The translations under genes and the position numbers were made by a program. From positions 22,228,001 through 22,292,000 of the forward strand of contig CM063288.1 in NCBI GenBank assembly GCA_032173965.1: 64,000 bases of DNA, in the 5' to 3' direction. Below, piece by piece: positions 46,689 through 61,600 of this stretch. Within the stretch, counting starts at the first letter, position 1. The number at the start of each line of letters is the position of its first letter. Source of the stretch: Sitta carolinensis (Eukaryota > Chordata > Aves > Passeriformes > Sittidae). Below the pieces are notes generated by a model. That model did not search any database. It saw only the letters and a program-made list of their open reading frames with translations, and had not been told where the DNA came from.

Positions 46689-49600
46689 AACCAGTGACTC
46701 AGTATGGGCTGGTTTAATGGCTATTTAATCTCTCCCATAAAAGAAGTTTAAATAATGCTGTTATGTGCTGATGCTCTTAGCACTTGCTTTGGTGCATGAT
46801 GTATGGCCAGTGTCTGTTCCAAGAATCAACAAATGTGCATTATTCCATTAGCAGTTTTCTGTTTTCTACAAAGCTTTACAATTTATTAGTTATGTTAATG
46901 TACAAGTGCCTTATTTTACATATTTATAATATCTTCTTTCCTCTGCCATGAAAAGGGATGAAAACTTTGGGTATTGCAGATCAGTTCAGCTTACATAACA
47001 TTTACAAAATGTTGTTTATAAAAACAGTTTCATAGATAGTCCTTTCTATGCTTGGGACTGCTGTTATAATGTATGTGAAACTGTTACTGAGATCAAAACA
47101 AGGTTGAGGCTTTTCCAATACACTGCTCCTTCTTTCCTTCTGCTTTTCAGAAAGGGGGAGAAACTCAAGCTGTATGAACAGAGACACCATGTTTTTCCCA
47201 GTAAAATTTGGGAGAAGTGTAAGACAAGGAAGAACAGCAAAAGCCTAAAGATAAGAAGGTTTCAGTAGGAGGAAGAACTGCAAGGGCAGAGTGTAATGGC
47301 GCTCCAGGGGGTTTCTAAAAGCATATCTATTTGACAAAAATGCAGCCAATATCACTGGCTACCCAGGAACTTATTTCTGTGCCTGTGCTATGCAGCAGGG
47401 GATACTGCAACTTGGACACAAATCAGTTACTTCTGGATGATTGTTTTTCCTTGATTTCCATGGCACGTGGTCTTTACAGCACTTACCAACTCTGAACATC
47501 GTCAGCATCATGGCTGCAGAAAAGACTGCCTAAATTCCTCTCTTGAAGATGTCTCCACTACTCTCAGCATCTCAGTTCTGCCTGTACAAGTGATTTAGCA
47601 CAATGATGTCACTGTGGGCTAAGTGCAAGCAAAGGCACTGGGTTAGTGTGATGCTTTTAGTTTTGGGTGCTGGCTGTATGAGGTGAATACTGGAGCATCT
47701 CTACCCAGCACTGTGACTGAAAATCATGTGTGTGGGGTGATAAGAGTCTCATATTTCAGAATGTGAATTATTTGTTAGTTCCTCATGTGTGACTTAATTC
47801 ATATTTTTAGCAACGGTTATGTCCTCTAATCACATATTATCAATGCTTTTGGGTAAATTCTACTCATTCAACTCAATGACCTATGCTACTACATCACCTC
47901 AGCAAAGGCTCAAGTTCATTAACATCTGAAGTCTCCTCCGTGGCCTGTGTGAAGTGAGTTGTGTGTTGATGCAGTTCCTAGACATTTCAGTGGTGTATTT
48001 TAAGACGTTTTTAGTTGCACGTCTGTCTGTGCTAGTGAACATCTCCCTGAACACAATGACAGTGAAAGAATATTGTAATAAAAATGTTAATACACTGTTT
48101 CAGACACAGCTCTACTTTATCTCTAGAGGAGTTTAAAAATCTTTTGATTAGCTGAAAACCACTTTTTGTGTCCCCCAATGTGACTCAGCTTAAGCCACAT
48201 CAGTTCCTACATCCCTGTGTAAAACAATGAAGGATGTCCTGTGTATGAGAATCCCTTACTGACTAAGGACTTCATCCACACTGACAACTCATTTGCATAG
48301 CCCTCCTAACAGACAGGAGAGGCAAACGGGTTTCAGCTCTGCTGAGGTGCCATCAATTCATCTCAGTGACAGAGACCTGGGCTTAGTTTCCAACACCCCA
48401 ATCACGCCCAGTAGCAGAAAGCACCTGTGAACCACATTTATGTCTTCCAACAAATTTTCATTTACTTGCCTTTTCAGAGATTTCATTCTTGACATTTCTG
48501 AAAGCATTTCTCAGTAGTAGAGAAATCATTTTCTTCCCAAGAACATTTCCAAAGCTCTGGATTATTTAGGGTTCAGTTCAGCTGCATGTAAGAATTTAAA
48601 GGTAAATATATATAAATTTACAAAACCCCCAAAACCCCCTGAATAGAATTTGTAAATTATCTCTAAGCTTCAGCTAACATCAACTTGTCAGTTTGCCTTT
48701 TATATTTTATGCATGGTCAGAAGGAAATTTGATCCCAAACCAAACAGTTTTAAATGACCCATCTTATTCTACCTAAAACTGAGAAAAATTACCATTATCT
48801 TATAACACCCATAATGTTCATGAATATCAGAAGCTTCTAAAGAGTCCTGATGGCATATTGCGAGTGGTCAGTATCTGGCTGGAGATGACAGGATTTTGTT
48901 GGTCAGAAAAAATCTGATATACAAGGGTAAATTAAAAATGCAGAGCAAAATATTAGTCTTTACAGAAGAAAACTAATAGTTACATTGCTGTAATAATGCT
49001 TCTTCTATAATTTTAACTAAATAGCAACATGTCTGTCCCTCCTGCCACAGCACCCCCATGCCACTGCTCTTGCTGTGGATTCACTCCAAAGGTGTGCTGC
49101 AGTGAGAGCAGGTGCAGGAGCAGAGGATGAATTTTTGACTGGGAAAGTGGTGTGTGCAGGGGTAATGCTTTTCAGTAGAACTTGTACCAGGACCCAGAAT
49201 GCCAATGGCTTTTCTCTTGCCAAGCAAGCCAAGGCTTGTACTTCTGCTTCCTGAACAAGTGCTACAAATACACAACTGCCCCAATGACACATGCTGCAGC
49301 CTCCTCTGAGATCTTCCACTCTCTCCAAATGGCAGCTTTCCTGAATTAAAATATAAATATGTCCTTCCATAAAAGGGCAAGAAAAGGAGAGTCCTGTTTT
49401 CTGCAGAAAACCCAGCTGATTTGAAAATAAATATAGGGGAAATATATAGCAACCAAGAGTAAATGTTATTTCTCTTCAAACTTGTAAAACTCAAAAAACC
49501 AAATAGATTCAAAATGTGCTCTCTGTCTCTGGTCTTCCAGCAGCAAGCTTACTCAGAGTTCAGAACACTGACAGAAAAAAATTACAAATCAGTTTATAAG

Positions 49601-49793
49601 GAAAAAATTGGGAGTGATTTTTGTCGTTTGCAGGATTTTATATCTTGCTAGGTCTTGAAGAACACTGCTCTGGATTTCTCATATAGCAGGTAACTTCTTT
49701 GGGGAAATTAAGAAGCAAATTAAAGTGCTCTTTATGGCCACTGAATCACCCTGAAAGCATATATTAATTATTATGAACATGTTATTCTTACAG

Positions 49794-52700
49794 ATGTATG
49801 TGCTACTATCATAAATTATCATCTGCACCGCAGCAGCCCCTTAGGACATATCTGAGAGGGGAAACCCAGGGTAAGCCTGGAGTGTGCATCCAGAAGTGGG
49901 AGTGCCTGCTCCAGCCATCTCATAGCCTCCTGCAGGTAAGACCCAGGCGTGCTTGGATTTTTGGATCCCAGCTTCTCCCTCATCTTTCCGCAGAAAGGAC
50001 ACTGAAAGGTATGGCTCTGACAGCCCTGAGTATCCCAAAGCTGCCTCAGGGTTCCCAGGTGCCAGCTGCCAGCATGTACCACCAGCTGCCCCAACCCCGA
50101 AAAACACATTTGTGACCTGGACCCCTTTTACTGGGGACCACAAAAACCAAGAGCAGTTTTCCAAGGTCCTGCATCAGTGCTTTTACAGCCTTATGTGCTA
50201 GATGCTTGACAGATGAAGATCAGAGATCTGCCCTCAAGAGTGTACAAGAGTCCAACAGAAGGAATAAATAAATTGAACTTCAGAAAAAATCTGTTATTTT
50301 TTAAAACTGGCTTAGTACTTGGGAATGTAGCAAAGCCACGTGAAGAAGTTCTGACCAAAAAACCCAGTAAAAATATTATTTTATACTATTATTTATATAG
50401 ACAAAGTGAAGTTGAAATTGCAAAATGCACAACCAAATGCTGAGAGTTTTGATCTTGCTCAGGCATAAATGGGTAGATAGTTTTCCATAACAGGGGTCTT
50501 TCTGATTAGATAATTTGTTCATGCTTACTGGTCAAATTGAGACATTTTCAAGGGAAAGTTTCAATGGCTCCTTTGTCAGGAAAAGTTTCCTAGCTTTGTC
50601 TGCAGTTGAAAACATGGATAAAAGAGAATAGGCAGAATAGGCAGGTCCAGCCTAGCAGAAGACTCACAGACTCAAAACAGGTGAGACCGGCCAATGCACT
50701 CAAACAGTTCACACCATGACCTGCAGAACTGCATCACATCTACTTGTCTATCTGTTTATCCATTTATTTGTTCCTTTTGATGTCTTTTGCTATGGTTTCT
50801 ATTTCTCCTTTCTAATAAAATTTTACAAACTTTTTTTCTTTTCCCCACAAAAGTTCTTGCTCTCCTTCAGGTCATTCCCATCACTTCCAAAAGTGAGGAG
50901 TTGTGTGTGCTCAGTGCTGGGGTGCCACATCAGCTCCTGTATATTCAAACCTGTGTTTTGTGAACTCTATCTAGTGCAGCTCACAAAGACAAGGCAACCC
51001 TCCAACCCCATGGAAATTTGCAGCATATCTTTGTAGCAGCTAGAAACAGGTATTTGCCCTCCCTTCCCTGCTGAAGTTTACTTACAGAACACCACAGAAA
51101 TTCAAGACCCTACTTATAGCATGTACAAGATTTGATGAAAAAACTTAAACAACCCAAACCCTGTAAAGAGACCCTACATTTCGTTCATCTTAGCATTTGT
51201 GTCTGCTCTGCTGGCAGAGAGCTCTAATTGTCAGGGACACAATAGGCTGTGCTCTTATCTGTGATTAATAGACATGATCTTTCCAGAATGATAAATGCAG
51301 GTAGGTAAAGTCTTTGTGACTATATCTATGCTACATCGTAGATTATCAAAACCCCTACAATGAGGACATGATAATAAGTATCCATAGTGTCTAAAAGTGC
51401 TGGCTAAGAGTTCAGAATTTTTAGAATTCAATTTTTATGATTTTTATGTGTCTTTGTGGGGGAATATCCTCCACACCATTGAAATTCAGTTTCTGAGTTG
51501 TTGCTCAGCTCTCTGTTCTGGGGATTTGCCCTACACTCCTCTTTGAGATTCCCTTTAAATGGGAAGATGGATCAGTGCCCTGCACAACAGGAGACAGTGT
51601 GGACCTACAGAAGTGTGCACCATCCCCACTGTGGCTCTTTTGAAGGCAAAAGGGCATGAATGGATCTTACAGAAACCGGTAACCCTCTCTTGCCCCTTTG
51701 CCATGGTGGCATCACAGCTACAGTCCCTCAAAAGAAGCAATGAAACACTCCTCTCCTTTATTTCTGATAGCAATATTTCAGAAGGCTGAGGACCTCTGGC
51801 AGCTGCTGTAGAGATGAAATACCACCATTATTATATCTCATGCCATCCAGTCATGACAGAAAGAATGGTGGTTGCAAATGATAACCAACATTTTTAGAAT
51901 CACCCACTAAAGAGATTAAGAAACTACAAATACTATGGTATGTGTAGCATAGAGCATACCATGCTGAGATGCACAGCACTACACTACTTTGCAGATGGAA
52001 ACATCTGCTGTAGAGATGGGACATTCAGAAATGTGCTACAAATTTTTCAGACACTCTTGCAGCCCAAGACTCAGGCCACATACTGCGAGAAGATGGCTCC
52101 ACTATGCTTTGTCATACACAGAAACGCTGCTCTGTTGTCATGCAGTGGTGTAGATTTTTGTTGATAACAGGTTCATGGTATCTGGCAGTAACCATTGTGG
52201 AGCTTTTTTCCTTGTTTTTGGTGTCATGAGTTATTTTTCCAGAGGAACGCAGAGTGGTGTTGAGATGTCCACTCTGGTATTTCCTCAGACCACCATGTGA
52301 GGATGGGAAAGGAGAAGCGTAGCTCCTCTCTATTTCCATGGGAGCCAATGACCAGCAGGAGGTTTTGGCTTGCATACAGCTGTCTGAGGCAAGCTTGGAG
52401 ATGAGGAGGCTCTTGATACTCAGATCCTGAGAGGTAGATTTTGCTGTGTATATATTATGCAGCAGGCTAAGAATTAACCATGGTGGAGAAACCTGCATGA
52501 GATTTGTATTTGCCTTTTTACCTCAAGTTTGTGATAGACTTACAGTAAGAGAAGCAATGGCCAGAAAAGCTTTCCAGTAAAGGCTGGTCAGAGTCTGAAA
52601 TTTCTCCCTCGTAGAAATTTTCAGCTCCAAAACTACTGATAGTTTTTCTTGCAGCTGTTTAATAGAGAAGCACACTACCCAGAGCTCAGGACTGTGTTAG

Positions 52701-55700
52701 CTGAAAGCTACAGTGAGCCTGCTTGTACTTCAGGCAGGTCTGATTTGCCCAGCAGCACCAAACCTCTGTTTTGTTCCTGATAAGTGACACCCTTCTGTGG
52801 AGAGCTGACAGTTTTGTTCTGTGTCCTTGCAGCCTTATAACCCACCAAAGCCCCTCTGCCACAAGGGCAACTCTGTTTTACCAAAGTACTTCATCTAGCA
52901 GACCCGAACTGGGAATTTGCAAAAATGAGAAGCAAAATATGGTCTGACAAGGGGTTGTCCCTCAGAAAAATGTTTGAGCCCATGACTGGCTATGTCTACT
53001 TTATAAGTCATGTGCCTTGAGACCTTTTATTACATCAGGTTTTATCTGTCTAATTGTTAAATTTCCTCCAAGACTATGAGTTGTTAGAGATATCTATTTC
53101 CATTATTGCATATTGACAACTTTTAATCTTCTAATGAATAAAAAAAAAAAATATGGAGAAACTCATCTCCTAAATACTGATGATAATGACCAAGATCATA
53201 ATGTTCAAATACATTTATTAAGCACATTTATTCCCACAAAGCATATAAGCCATGGTATCTTGGATGCAGAGTTTTTTTTAAACATGAATGAAGAGTCTTC
53301 TATTTTTAAATAACAAAGGATATAACAAGTGAGAAGAGAAATTATCAACAAATTGACAATTTGGTGGGCAAATGTACTGTCAGAGAATTTACAGGGGAAG
53401 GAACCAAAAATATGAAAGAAATTTTGAAACAGTCGCAGGAAAATGCCCACTCAGAAGCCATGTGGGCATTTTTGGATGACATATGCAGCACGGAAGACCA
53501 ACATAATTATTTTTTTTTTACCTTGAGGAAATTTTAATAGGACAAGTGTAGAAGACATTTCAGGAGAAGCTTTAGACTGGTTACCTGATTAAACAAAGTT
53601 AAGCACACATTTAAGGGACTTGCTGCCTTGGGATCTTAATTACTACGGACAATTTCCATGTGTGTGTTTGCTTTAACATTGTCTCCTGCTGGAGAACAGC
53701 TGGCTGCAAATGGGCTGGCAAGGTAAACAGAAATAGGCCTGCAATGCCCTGCAACTCAGACAAGTCTCATCACCAGCACAAATCGGTTGCCAACCTGACA
53801 AGCATGAAATGTCTCGGAAGGATCCACATTTCATAGCTGTTGTGCCTCGTGGACTGTGTCACAGGCAAGCAGCAAAATATTCAGGGCACAGTGACACAGT
53901 ATTGTTGCATGTCAAATATTGAGGAAAGAACATAGATCCTTAACAATTCATTTTTCTTCTGAAATACATAGGTTAATTTGGTGTTTGTGAATAGACCTGT
54001 GCTCTGTTCATCTATGGTGCAATGCTGGCAGAACTGCCTTTACCATTAGTAAACCTCAACAACTTATTATTTATGAGTTAATTGCTAATTGTTCAACACA
54101 AAGACTGATCAAAGTGATTCACAGGTTGACAGACCTACTGCTCTGTCTACACGCCTAAATTTTAAATGACTGAGGTGAATCTCATTAAACAAATACAAAC
54201 AGAGCCATGTCAAGAAAAAGCTGCATAGAGCTGAGTCACTCCATAGTTTGAACAGCAAGAAGATGTACAGAAAGAGATGAAAAAAGATGTACTAGGGGAA
54301 GGTTATCTATAATACTGAGTAGTGGAATAGATACTGGCAACAGAAAGCAAATACCTAATGATGGTGCCAAGGTTTTGAGTCTGACAAGATAAGAGAGTTG
54401 TGATGACTGAGGAGACAAATGGGATGTGATGGAGAAAATTAAGAAGAAAACCCCCCATACTTTTCTTTTGGACAATGATAGTCTAACGTAGTCATCTAGA
54501 AGAAACAGCAGAGAAGGGAGCAGGGGCAAGGGTGCTGGATAAGGTGAAGAGATAAAACCCAGACTTTGAGGGGTAGTTGGAGAAGAAGAAATGGATAAAT
54601 GTGTGTGGAAATACAAGAAAAAACCCCTCCCAGAACCACCAGAATCACAGTGAAGTAAGAGGGATCAGGAGATTGCAGGTACCTCACATTTCCCTTATCT
54701 ACCTAGTCATGAACTGACTGGAGTGTGCGTTAAAGTACACATGTAAGGTGGTTCTCCCCTTGTCCTCACAGATAATGAGCTAAGTAGAAATGATGGGAGC
54801 CTGTTAAAAATGGCCTCAGAGAGGCACTCAACAGACAAAAATGCTATAAAAATAAAAGTTAAAATACCACCCTTTGAATTCATAGGCTCAACCTATGAAT
54901 TGCAGGAATTGCCTGATGGTCCTGTCCATGCTTCTTCCATGGATGTCATACCTGGAGGCACTGCCCTTGCAGCCTTCCATTTCATAGGCAGCAGGACACC
55001 TCTGTCTGCAGAAGTCTGGTCTCAAAAGTCATAAAGTTGCAATACACTGGCCTACTTTGCTGTCATGACTGAACTATGAAATGGAAAATCTGAAATTATG
55101 TTCAAAGAGCAGAAATAGTGCTTTTGACCACCAGGGTTCACAGCGGCTATACTTCAGCAGTGAGACAAGTATAATTTTATGTTTTTCACCTCTCATATTC
55201 CACAGAGACTTAATACTTCCCAGCTTCACCTAGTATGTACATGGAGAGAATGAATATTTACAAAGCATTCTTGAAATCACAGAGACAAAATGCATCATGA
55301 AAATATTAAGTTTGCATTTTTTGAAGCAGTGAATGACACTGCAGCAATCCCAGCCTGACCATGCACTCACAGACCTCTTGGTGTCTGAAGGACTGTGCTG
55401 TGTAAGTAGCAATTATGTTGCTCCTGGATGGCACCATTTTGTTGTTAAAGTGAACAAAGGATGCCCACGAGGCAGTGAAATGTAAGGTGCTGAGAGGAAA
55501 GTTTTCTGTGCTGGGGAATGTGGGCAGCAAGGCTAACATGACAGGACTTGATGAATGATGTTGCATGAAGAGAGGCAGGGCCAGATGTGTGCATGCAGTG
55601 AAAGTCTGTCCTCGGTGAGCTGGGTAACTCACTGGGAATGAGCAAAGAAAAGCTCCTTTCTGTGACAGGATTTCATCCCCCTCTTTTGTCAGGACCTTTC

Positions 55701-58596
55701 ATTTAGCAACTCCACTCTTGTAGCATGGTGGCCATGGGCAACACTATGTTAACCCGTTTTGACAGGAGGGTAGCAAATTGGAACAACTTCATCAGCAGAC
55801 AGGAGTGACTTGGGCTCCCTCCAAATCAAACCCTCAGGAACCAAGCTTGCTGTTGATGAAATAGTCATCACCTCAATTGTTGACAATTAGCACAAGCGAA
55901 TTTGACTCTAGCTACACATTGTAAACTCAGTACTAGGAATTCAAAAATGTTGCACAATTAGAAGTGTCTTGATTAATCTTTTAGTGTTGAATCTAAAGGC
56001 AAAAAAAGTTTTATTACATTTGGGAGATTAAAAAGGAATCATTTATGTAACATTCTGATAAATAAATTACTTGAGCAGAGTATTTTACCCACCTCTGGTT
56101 AATAATGCCATATCAGAAATCTTTTCTAAACAGGTAATATTTAGTTCCAACTAGCATCCTACTCTGCTGACTATTTGGATGCATTATTGACAGCAATGTG
56201 TAGAGAGGAGTAAGGTTAAAGTGATAACCAGGTACAATTTAGTCAGTTAACACTGCACTGCTAACACAAATCACCAGGAAGTTAATAAAGTCTCCTCTGA
56301 GTAGAGATTTCCTTTACACTGAATTTTTTCCATCTTTGCAAATGAAATGCACAGAAATATGTGCCAATTTTTAGGTGTTTTTGTGTAGTTTTACACTGAA
56401 ATCTCCTGTGTTGTAATCTTCCTGTACTGAGAGAGGATTTTTTTTATGTTACAAGCCATTCCCAACACTGTGGGAGAAAATGCCTCATGAAAAGAAATTT
56501 TAGAGGTAGGTGGGCTCAGCACCATTGTAATGTAACATTGCAGCCCACAGTGGTAAAATATAAATGTTTGAGGTGGCAATGTAAAATATAGACAGTCTGT
56601 GGCTTTAAACGAAAGAGAAGTGTGAGTAAAAATTGCAAAGCATTCTGCAGCTTGCTGGAAGAACAGCATTTTTTGGCAGCAAAACACAATATGAAGTGTT
56701 GGACTGTATGTTTTTCAGGTGTTTTTTCCCTTTTGACTTACAAAATTTCAAGCAGATTAACAATAAAATCAATTAACGTAAGCATTACGTGACTCTTCAT
56801 TGTCTGTCAAGGACAACTGGGATAATGGACCCACCAGATAAAGAAGCATGTTCCCCTCCTGAACCCATTTTTTATCTTAGTGTATTACAGTGAGTTGTCT
56901 TTTCAGTGGATGTTTGATGAGAAATCATGTTTTTCTGAGCCCTTTTTAAGACAGACAAAAATGAATTGGTCCCTCTTTAATGACCTATATCAGGCAATTT
57001 ATCTAAACATTGTAACATAGTCATACATAAAAGTTAGGGCAATTCCTTCTCTTAAACCATGTAGTGATTAACTTTACTTGTGTATTTATTTCAACATGCT
57101 AAAGATGTCAATCATGGACTTACTTAAAAGTGTACCAACAATTCCCTTTTCCAGGCAATTATATTTAAGAAACCTTTAATTTTGTTGTACCTAATCAAAA
57201 GAGGAAATGCCTTTAACAATATAGGAAAATAGTTTGGATACATTAAAATCACATATAAGCACAAAATTGAAACAAAATCTGTTATCGGGACAGTATTTTA
57301 TTACAAAATACTCATAAGCAGCTTTGTATTTTAGTGTTCTTATGTGGGCATTTAAATGTCAGCAGTTTGCTTTCTATAGTCTTTCTTTTCTCTGGGTCAC
57401 TGGCAAAGCAACAGCTGAGATTTCTGAGATTTCGATTTCTTTTTTAGATACCATGCTATTATAGGCTCTTGCGGAGCCTTTGATTTCTTTGATATGCCTT
57501 TGATTTCAAATATATTACCTGATACCAAGTGTTATAAACTGGTACTTGCGCATACAAAGAATGGGAAATGTGGGACAGTACCAGGAAAAAAGAATCCTTG
57601 AAGTCCTTTCAGTGTTTTGAAACAGTAAAATAATAAAAACAGTGAACTAGTATGTCAATCTTACCATTTCAGCTACAACACAAGCCAAGGCATGTGCTGG
57701 CATCTACCCCAGCCCTTTGATGGGAGCCAGTGGCCATGTGTAGCCACACTGTGTTCTAAGTGCAGCACCAGGGTTTCTGCTGGCTCGGCTCATGCTGAAA
57801 AGTAACTTTCCTGCTGCAGTCTCCTGGGGAAACTGCTTCTTTAAGTCAAGAAAGCAGGATCTGGCCTTTGGCATACAGTCTTAATATTTCCCACGAAGTA
57901 ATGCTCTACAATGCCCAATAAAACACAGCTATTGTGGAGTGAATGACATGGTTGTTACAAGGTCCAGATACACTCTACCAGAGAGCAAGTGCAGCACTAG
58001 GTGTTCACAGTCTGCAGCAGCTGTAACATACCTTGTGTTAGCACTTCTTGGCATTATTCCAGGAGGAGCTCGTGTGCATTAAGTCACAGCATCCAGCTCA
58101 GAAGGGGGTCTGCCAGCCCCGGGGTTCAAGTCCTCCTCCCACTCACAACACACCCCAGAGCTGAGAAACCCAGAACTCATCCAAACTGGTATTTGCTTAC
58201 ACTGGCTGGCAAAACTGGCCAAGCAGAGCACTAAGGACTGTCCTGGCCCTCCTAAGAGGCAACTTGCAGACCCTGGTGTATGGGCAAGGTCTGAGGAGTG
58301 AGCTCATTAAAGCTCAGTCCATACTCTTTCTGGCCCTCTTTTGTATTGGAATAATAGTGATCTGATAAAGAATGGGAATATAGTAAAATTAGAAAACTTC
58401 TGATACATTTTAATGTGATGGCGTCACTGGTGAATGGATGATGCTGGAAAATGGTGCTGGCACTTTAGAAATGCCCATTCCTCTACCCAGTGGTCAGGCA
58501 CATCATCAGTAATCATGCATAATAAGGTAAAAATGCCTTTCTGGAAATGCCTAAGTAGGTTGGCCTTTGGCCTTCGACAAGTACTGTGTGGAGTGG
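49794..58596. other. Single-copy DNA; exon candidates on + strand
   Basis: No recognisable protein-coding gene. Three splice-bounded open segments on the + strand (49794-49935, 50606-50680 and 52833-52898) can be joined in one reading phase and are reported as a finding. A cluster of homeodomain-type TAAT/ATTA cores lies at 54070-54095. The stretch 53640-53880 looks like possible conserved noncoding DNA. A purine-rich + strand segment at about 54230-54660 is the mirror of a 126-codon minus frame that I consider chance. Confidence 0.45.
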
Positions 58597-58641
58597 GTTT
58601 TGTTTCTTCGTTTGTTTGTTTTGATTTTTTGTTTGTTTTTT
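58597..58641 (+). repeat. Degenerate (GTTT)n simple repeat
   Basis: GTTT and GTTTT units with interruptions over about 45 bases. Confidence 0.85.
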
Positions 58642-61600
58642 CTCAGATGTATATAATACATGTTTTATTACCATAAAAAAATTCTCTGCTTTCCCTCTTC
58701 AGATCACCATAAGTGACACAGACAACTATTGTCCAAATAAGTAGACTGACTGATGCTTTTAACATTAATATTCTTTTCCCCCCTCCTCTGCATTTGGAAA
58801 TCATAGAGAAGAAATAGCAGCTATGCAACTTCAAAGAACTTTCTAGCCCTGGATGTCATTAGAGATGCTACAGCTGTTCTTCCTTACTCCAATGGCTCTG
58901 TCTCTCAGATGCAGCACATTCTAAACAACAGTAAGCAGGGGATGGACGATGGTTTACTCACTTTAAGTTCTGGTGTAAGTATATGCCAGAAGGTATATAT
59001 ACCAATCTATACCAGAAAGTACATGCCTTCCAAATAAATTTCAAATTTCTGCTGACCCTGCTCATAGCTAAACCATGGAACCCTACAGCTGACCAAGTTG
59101 CTTTACTGGTTAATGGACTGAATGTGTAAACCATGAAGAAGGGGTGGATGTGTGCCTTTGGGTGCTATGAAGAGCCCTGAGCAAGGCAGAACTTCAGGGT
59201 GTTAGAGGGGCTCCAGGCAGTCTGAATGGATCCATCCTAAGCCTTTGGTCCCAGGGACCAAAAGCATTTCAGGAGTTATTAGGCTTGTCTGCTACAGGAA
59301 CAGTGACACGAGAGGAGGAGACTTTACTGTCAAGAACGCCCATGACATCATGGCTTCAGTTCCATTCCTGGGTAAGACTCTCAGGTACCCTGATGTAACT
59401 GGTTGTATGGTTTGTATAAAAAAACCACCCTTCCCAGTCAAAAATGGGACTACTGGTCTTAGCATCACTCATACTAGTATAAGGCCAAAGCAGGTATCTG
59501 TCACTCAGCAACTTATTTTGTTGTTCTTGCTAATCATCAAAGCATCAGTCCTTCCCATAGCATTTCACATCCTGTATTGCTTTCACAAAGTCAGAGGGTA
59601 TCTTGAATTGAAGATATCCTTCTGCTTATTCCCCATCTCACCTCCCTCACAGGGCACAGCATGTACATGCTGATCCAGCAAAATACACAATGCTACCAAG
59701 GGAGCAGAGTGACAAGAATGAGATGGCCTGGTACTGATCTGGAACATTCCCTTTTTCCTGGGAATGCTCAAGCCCTGATGAGTTTGTGTTTCCTCTGCAT
59801 ATGGATGGAGTCCCCCAGCGGGATGGGGAGGTTAGCCAGTTATTTGTGTTGCCATTGGGCTTGCCATTAATAGTTAATATTGTCTGGCACTGAATGCATT
59901 GTTATCAGGCCTCTAAGGTATCACATTTGATGGGCACAATTCACACTTCTTGGAACTATTATTCCAAGCTTCCTGCCAGCCCCTTAGTTTACTCAGGCTT
60001 CTTATTTCCAAGGTTATTTTTGCAGCAACAAAGGCTGGAAATGTAAGATCCAATTCTCTGCCAGAGAGAACTGTGCCCTGGCTGCCTATGCTGGGGCACC
60101 ACGGGCATTCCATGGGCTCAGCCACAGCCACCCCAGCAGGGACTCCCCAGCTCTGGTTACAAGCCCGGAGTCAGCCAATCACACTGACATGTCTCTCCTT
60201 CAGGACCATGGTAAAGCACTTCTACCAGCCTGAAAACCATGAGTTTCCCTACCCAGCTTTTCATCATGGAAATCTATAATTTCTTTTTCAGTTTGCTGTT
60301 GTAGCCAGGTGGGTGTGTGGCTTCCTCTTTACTCAGCTCCATGATCTGCCCTCCACAGTACTACCAGACCTCCATGCTTGGTATCTGCAGGCAGCAACTG
60401 AGAATCACCCAGCAGCTGATAGATAACATTTCATTGAAACTGGGTAAAAATAAGTCCAAAGACACAAAGGATCATGAACCACAAACTGAAGAAAGATGGG
60501 AAACTAAACAGGAGACAAATACATTGCTCTGTACTTCCAAATCAGGAAATAAGGACATTCTTTCAAAACATCAGATAATGAGCATGGAAAAATACCTTGC
60601 AACCAGGAAAATGTGAAACTAGTATTATCAGGATTATATTTGTTCCAGTTTAATGGATTGTGTCTGGTATATATTAAAACAGTCCTAAGCAGTGGGTCAG
60701 GTTTTTTTATTGCAAACACAAATTTCAGGGTGTATAGTTCAGTCTAAGCATGTGATAGAACTGCTGTGTCTGGGTGTGGCTCCTCCTTCCCTACACGGGA
60801 CTATCCAAACCAGCTATGTTGTTTTTACTTGGAACAACAAACACAAAGAAATTCTTTGGGGGCTCCATCCAAATTTGGCCGATTTTCCCTTTGACAAGAA
60901 AGAGGATTTAAAACAGAATGGGAATGTCAGAACAAGTTCTTGCTCTAAGAAGATTCACTACTTGCAATGGATGAGGATTAACTCACTTTCATAATTATTT
61001 CCAATGCGGAGTTCTGTCAGCATCTGACACTGTTAGTGGGATATTACTGGAATATACACAGTCAAGAGTTTAGTCCAATGAGGATATTAGGTCCCAAAAA
61101 TGCTACTGTGGCTTTCCACTTCCAGATATGCACAGTGCAGATTATGCTGAACAGTAGCAACGGATCTTGTCTACACATGGAGTTATTCCTCCAAAATCAT
61201 GTCTGGATCCTCCCTGTTCCAGAAAAAAAAAAGTGTATTTGATGCTGTGATTAAGTAATTTTCACTGTAAATTAAAATAACTGAAAGGAAGAAGTTTTAT
61301 TCTTCAGTAAGTGAGTCCATATACAGTGTTCTTTAAATATCTTTTGCATTATAAACTCATATCCTACCATAACCTAGCTCTGAATTGCAGATAATATTGT
61401 ATTTATAAAGTGTACACTCTCGGGGGATAAGAAATATTGCTCAAAATGCCATCCAAATGTGAAAATGTAATATTTACACTGGATAGGTGCCATCCTTGTC
61501 TGGCAGGCTAATGGATCAGAAAAAACTGACTGTGAAAAGACGACTGTGGCAGTGGCTGGGAGTCTACCAGTTTCTTTTTCCCTCCCTCCCCTTTTAGCAA

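Larger units (their letters stand above)
39824..49793. other. Single-copy DNA; exon candidates only
   Basis: About 10 kb without a recognisable gene. Simple repeats are listed separately. A + strand segment at 42884-43021 begins after a good acceptor and stays open to a stop. A minus-strand segment at 43647-43760 is open between an acceptor and a strong donor. Neither encodes a recognisable domain. The stretch 43190-43390, with homeobox-like and CRE/AP-1-like strings (tgactgatttttcacag, attaattgcatcacat), has the look of conserved noncoding sequence, which I cannot test here. Confidence 0.45.

Noticed and set aside
58085..58145. Possible tRNA gene or SINE around GGTTCAAGTCC (58122-58132)
   Set aside because: The B-box-like string is present, but no A box at the right distance and no cloverleaf stems could be found.
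59297..59371. 75-base segment between an acceptor-like ctacag and a GTAAGA donor
   Set aside because: The phase needed to follow the upstream exon candidates has an immediate stop, and no peptide was recognised.
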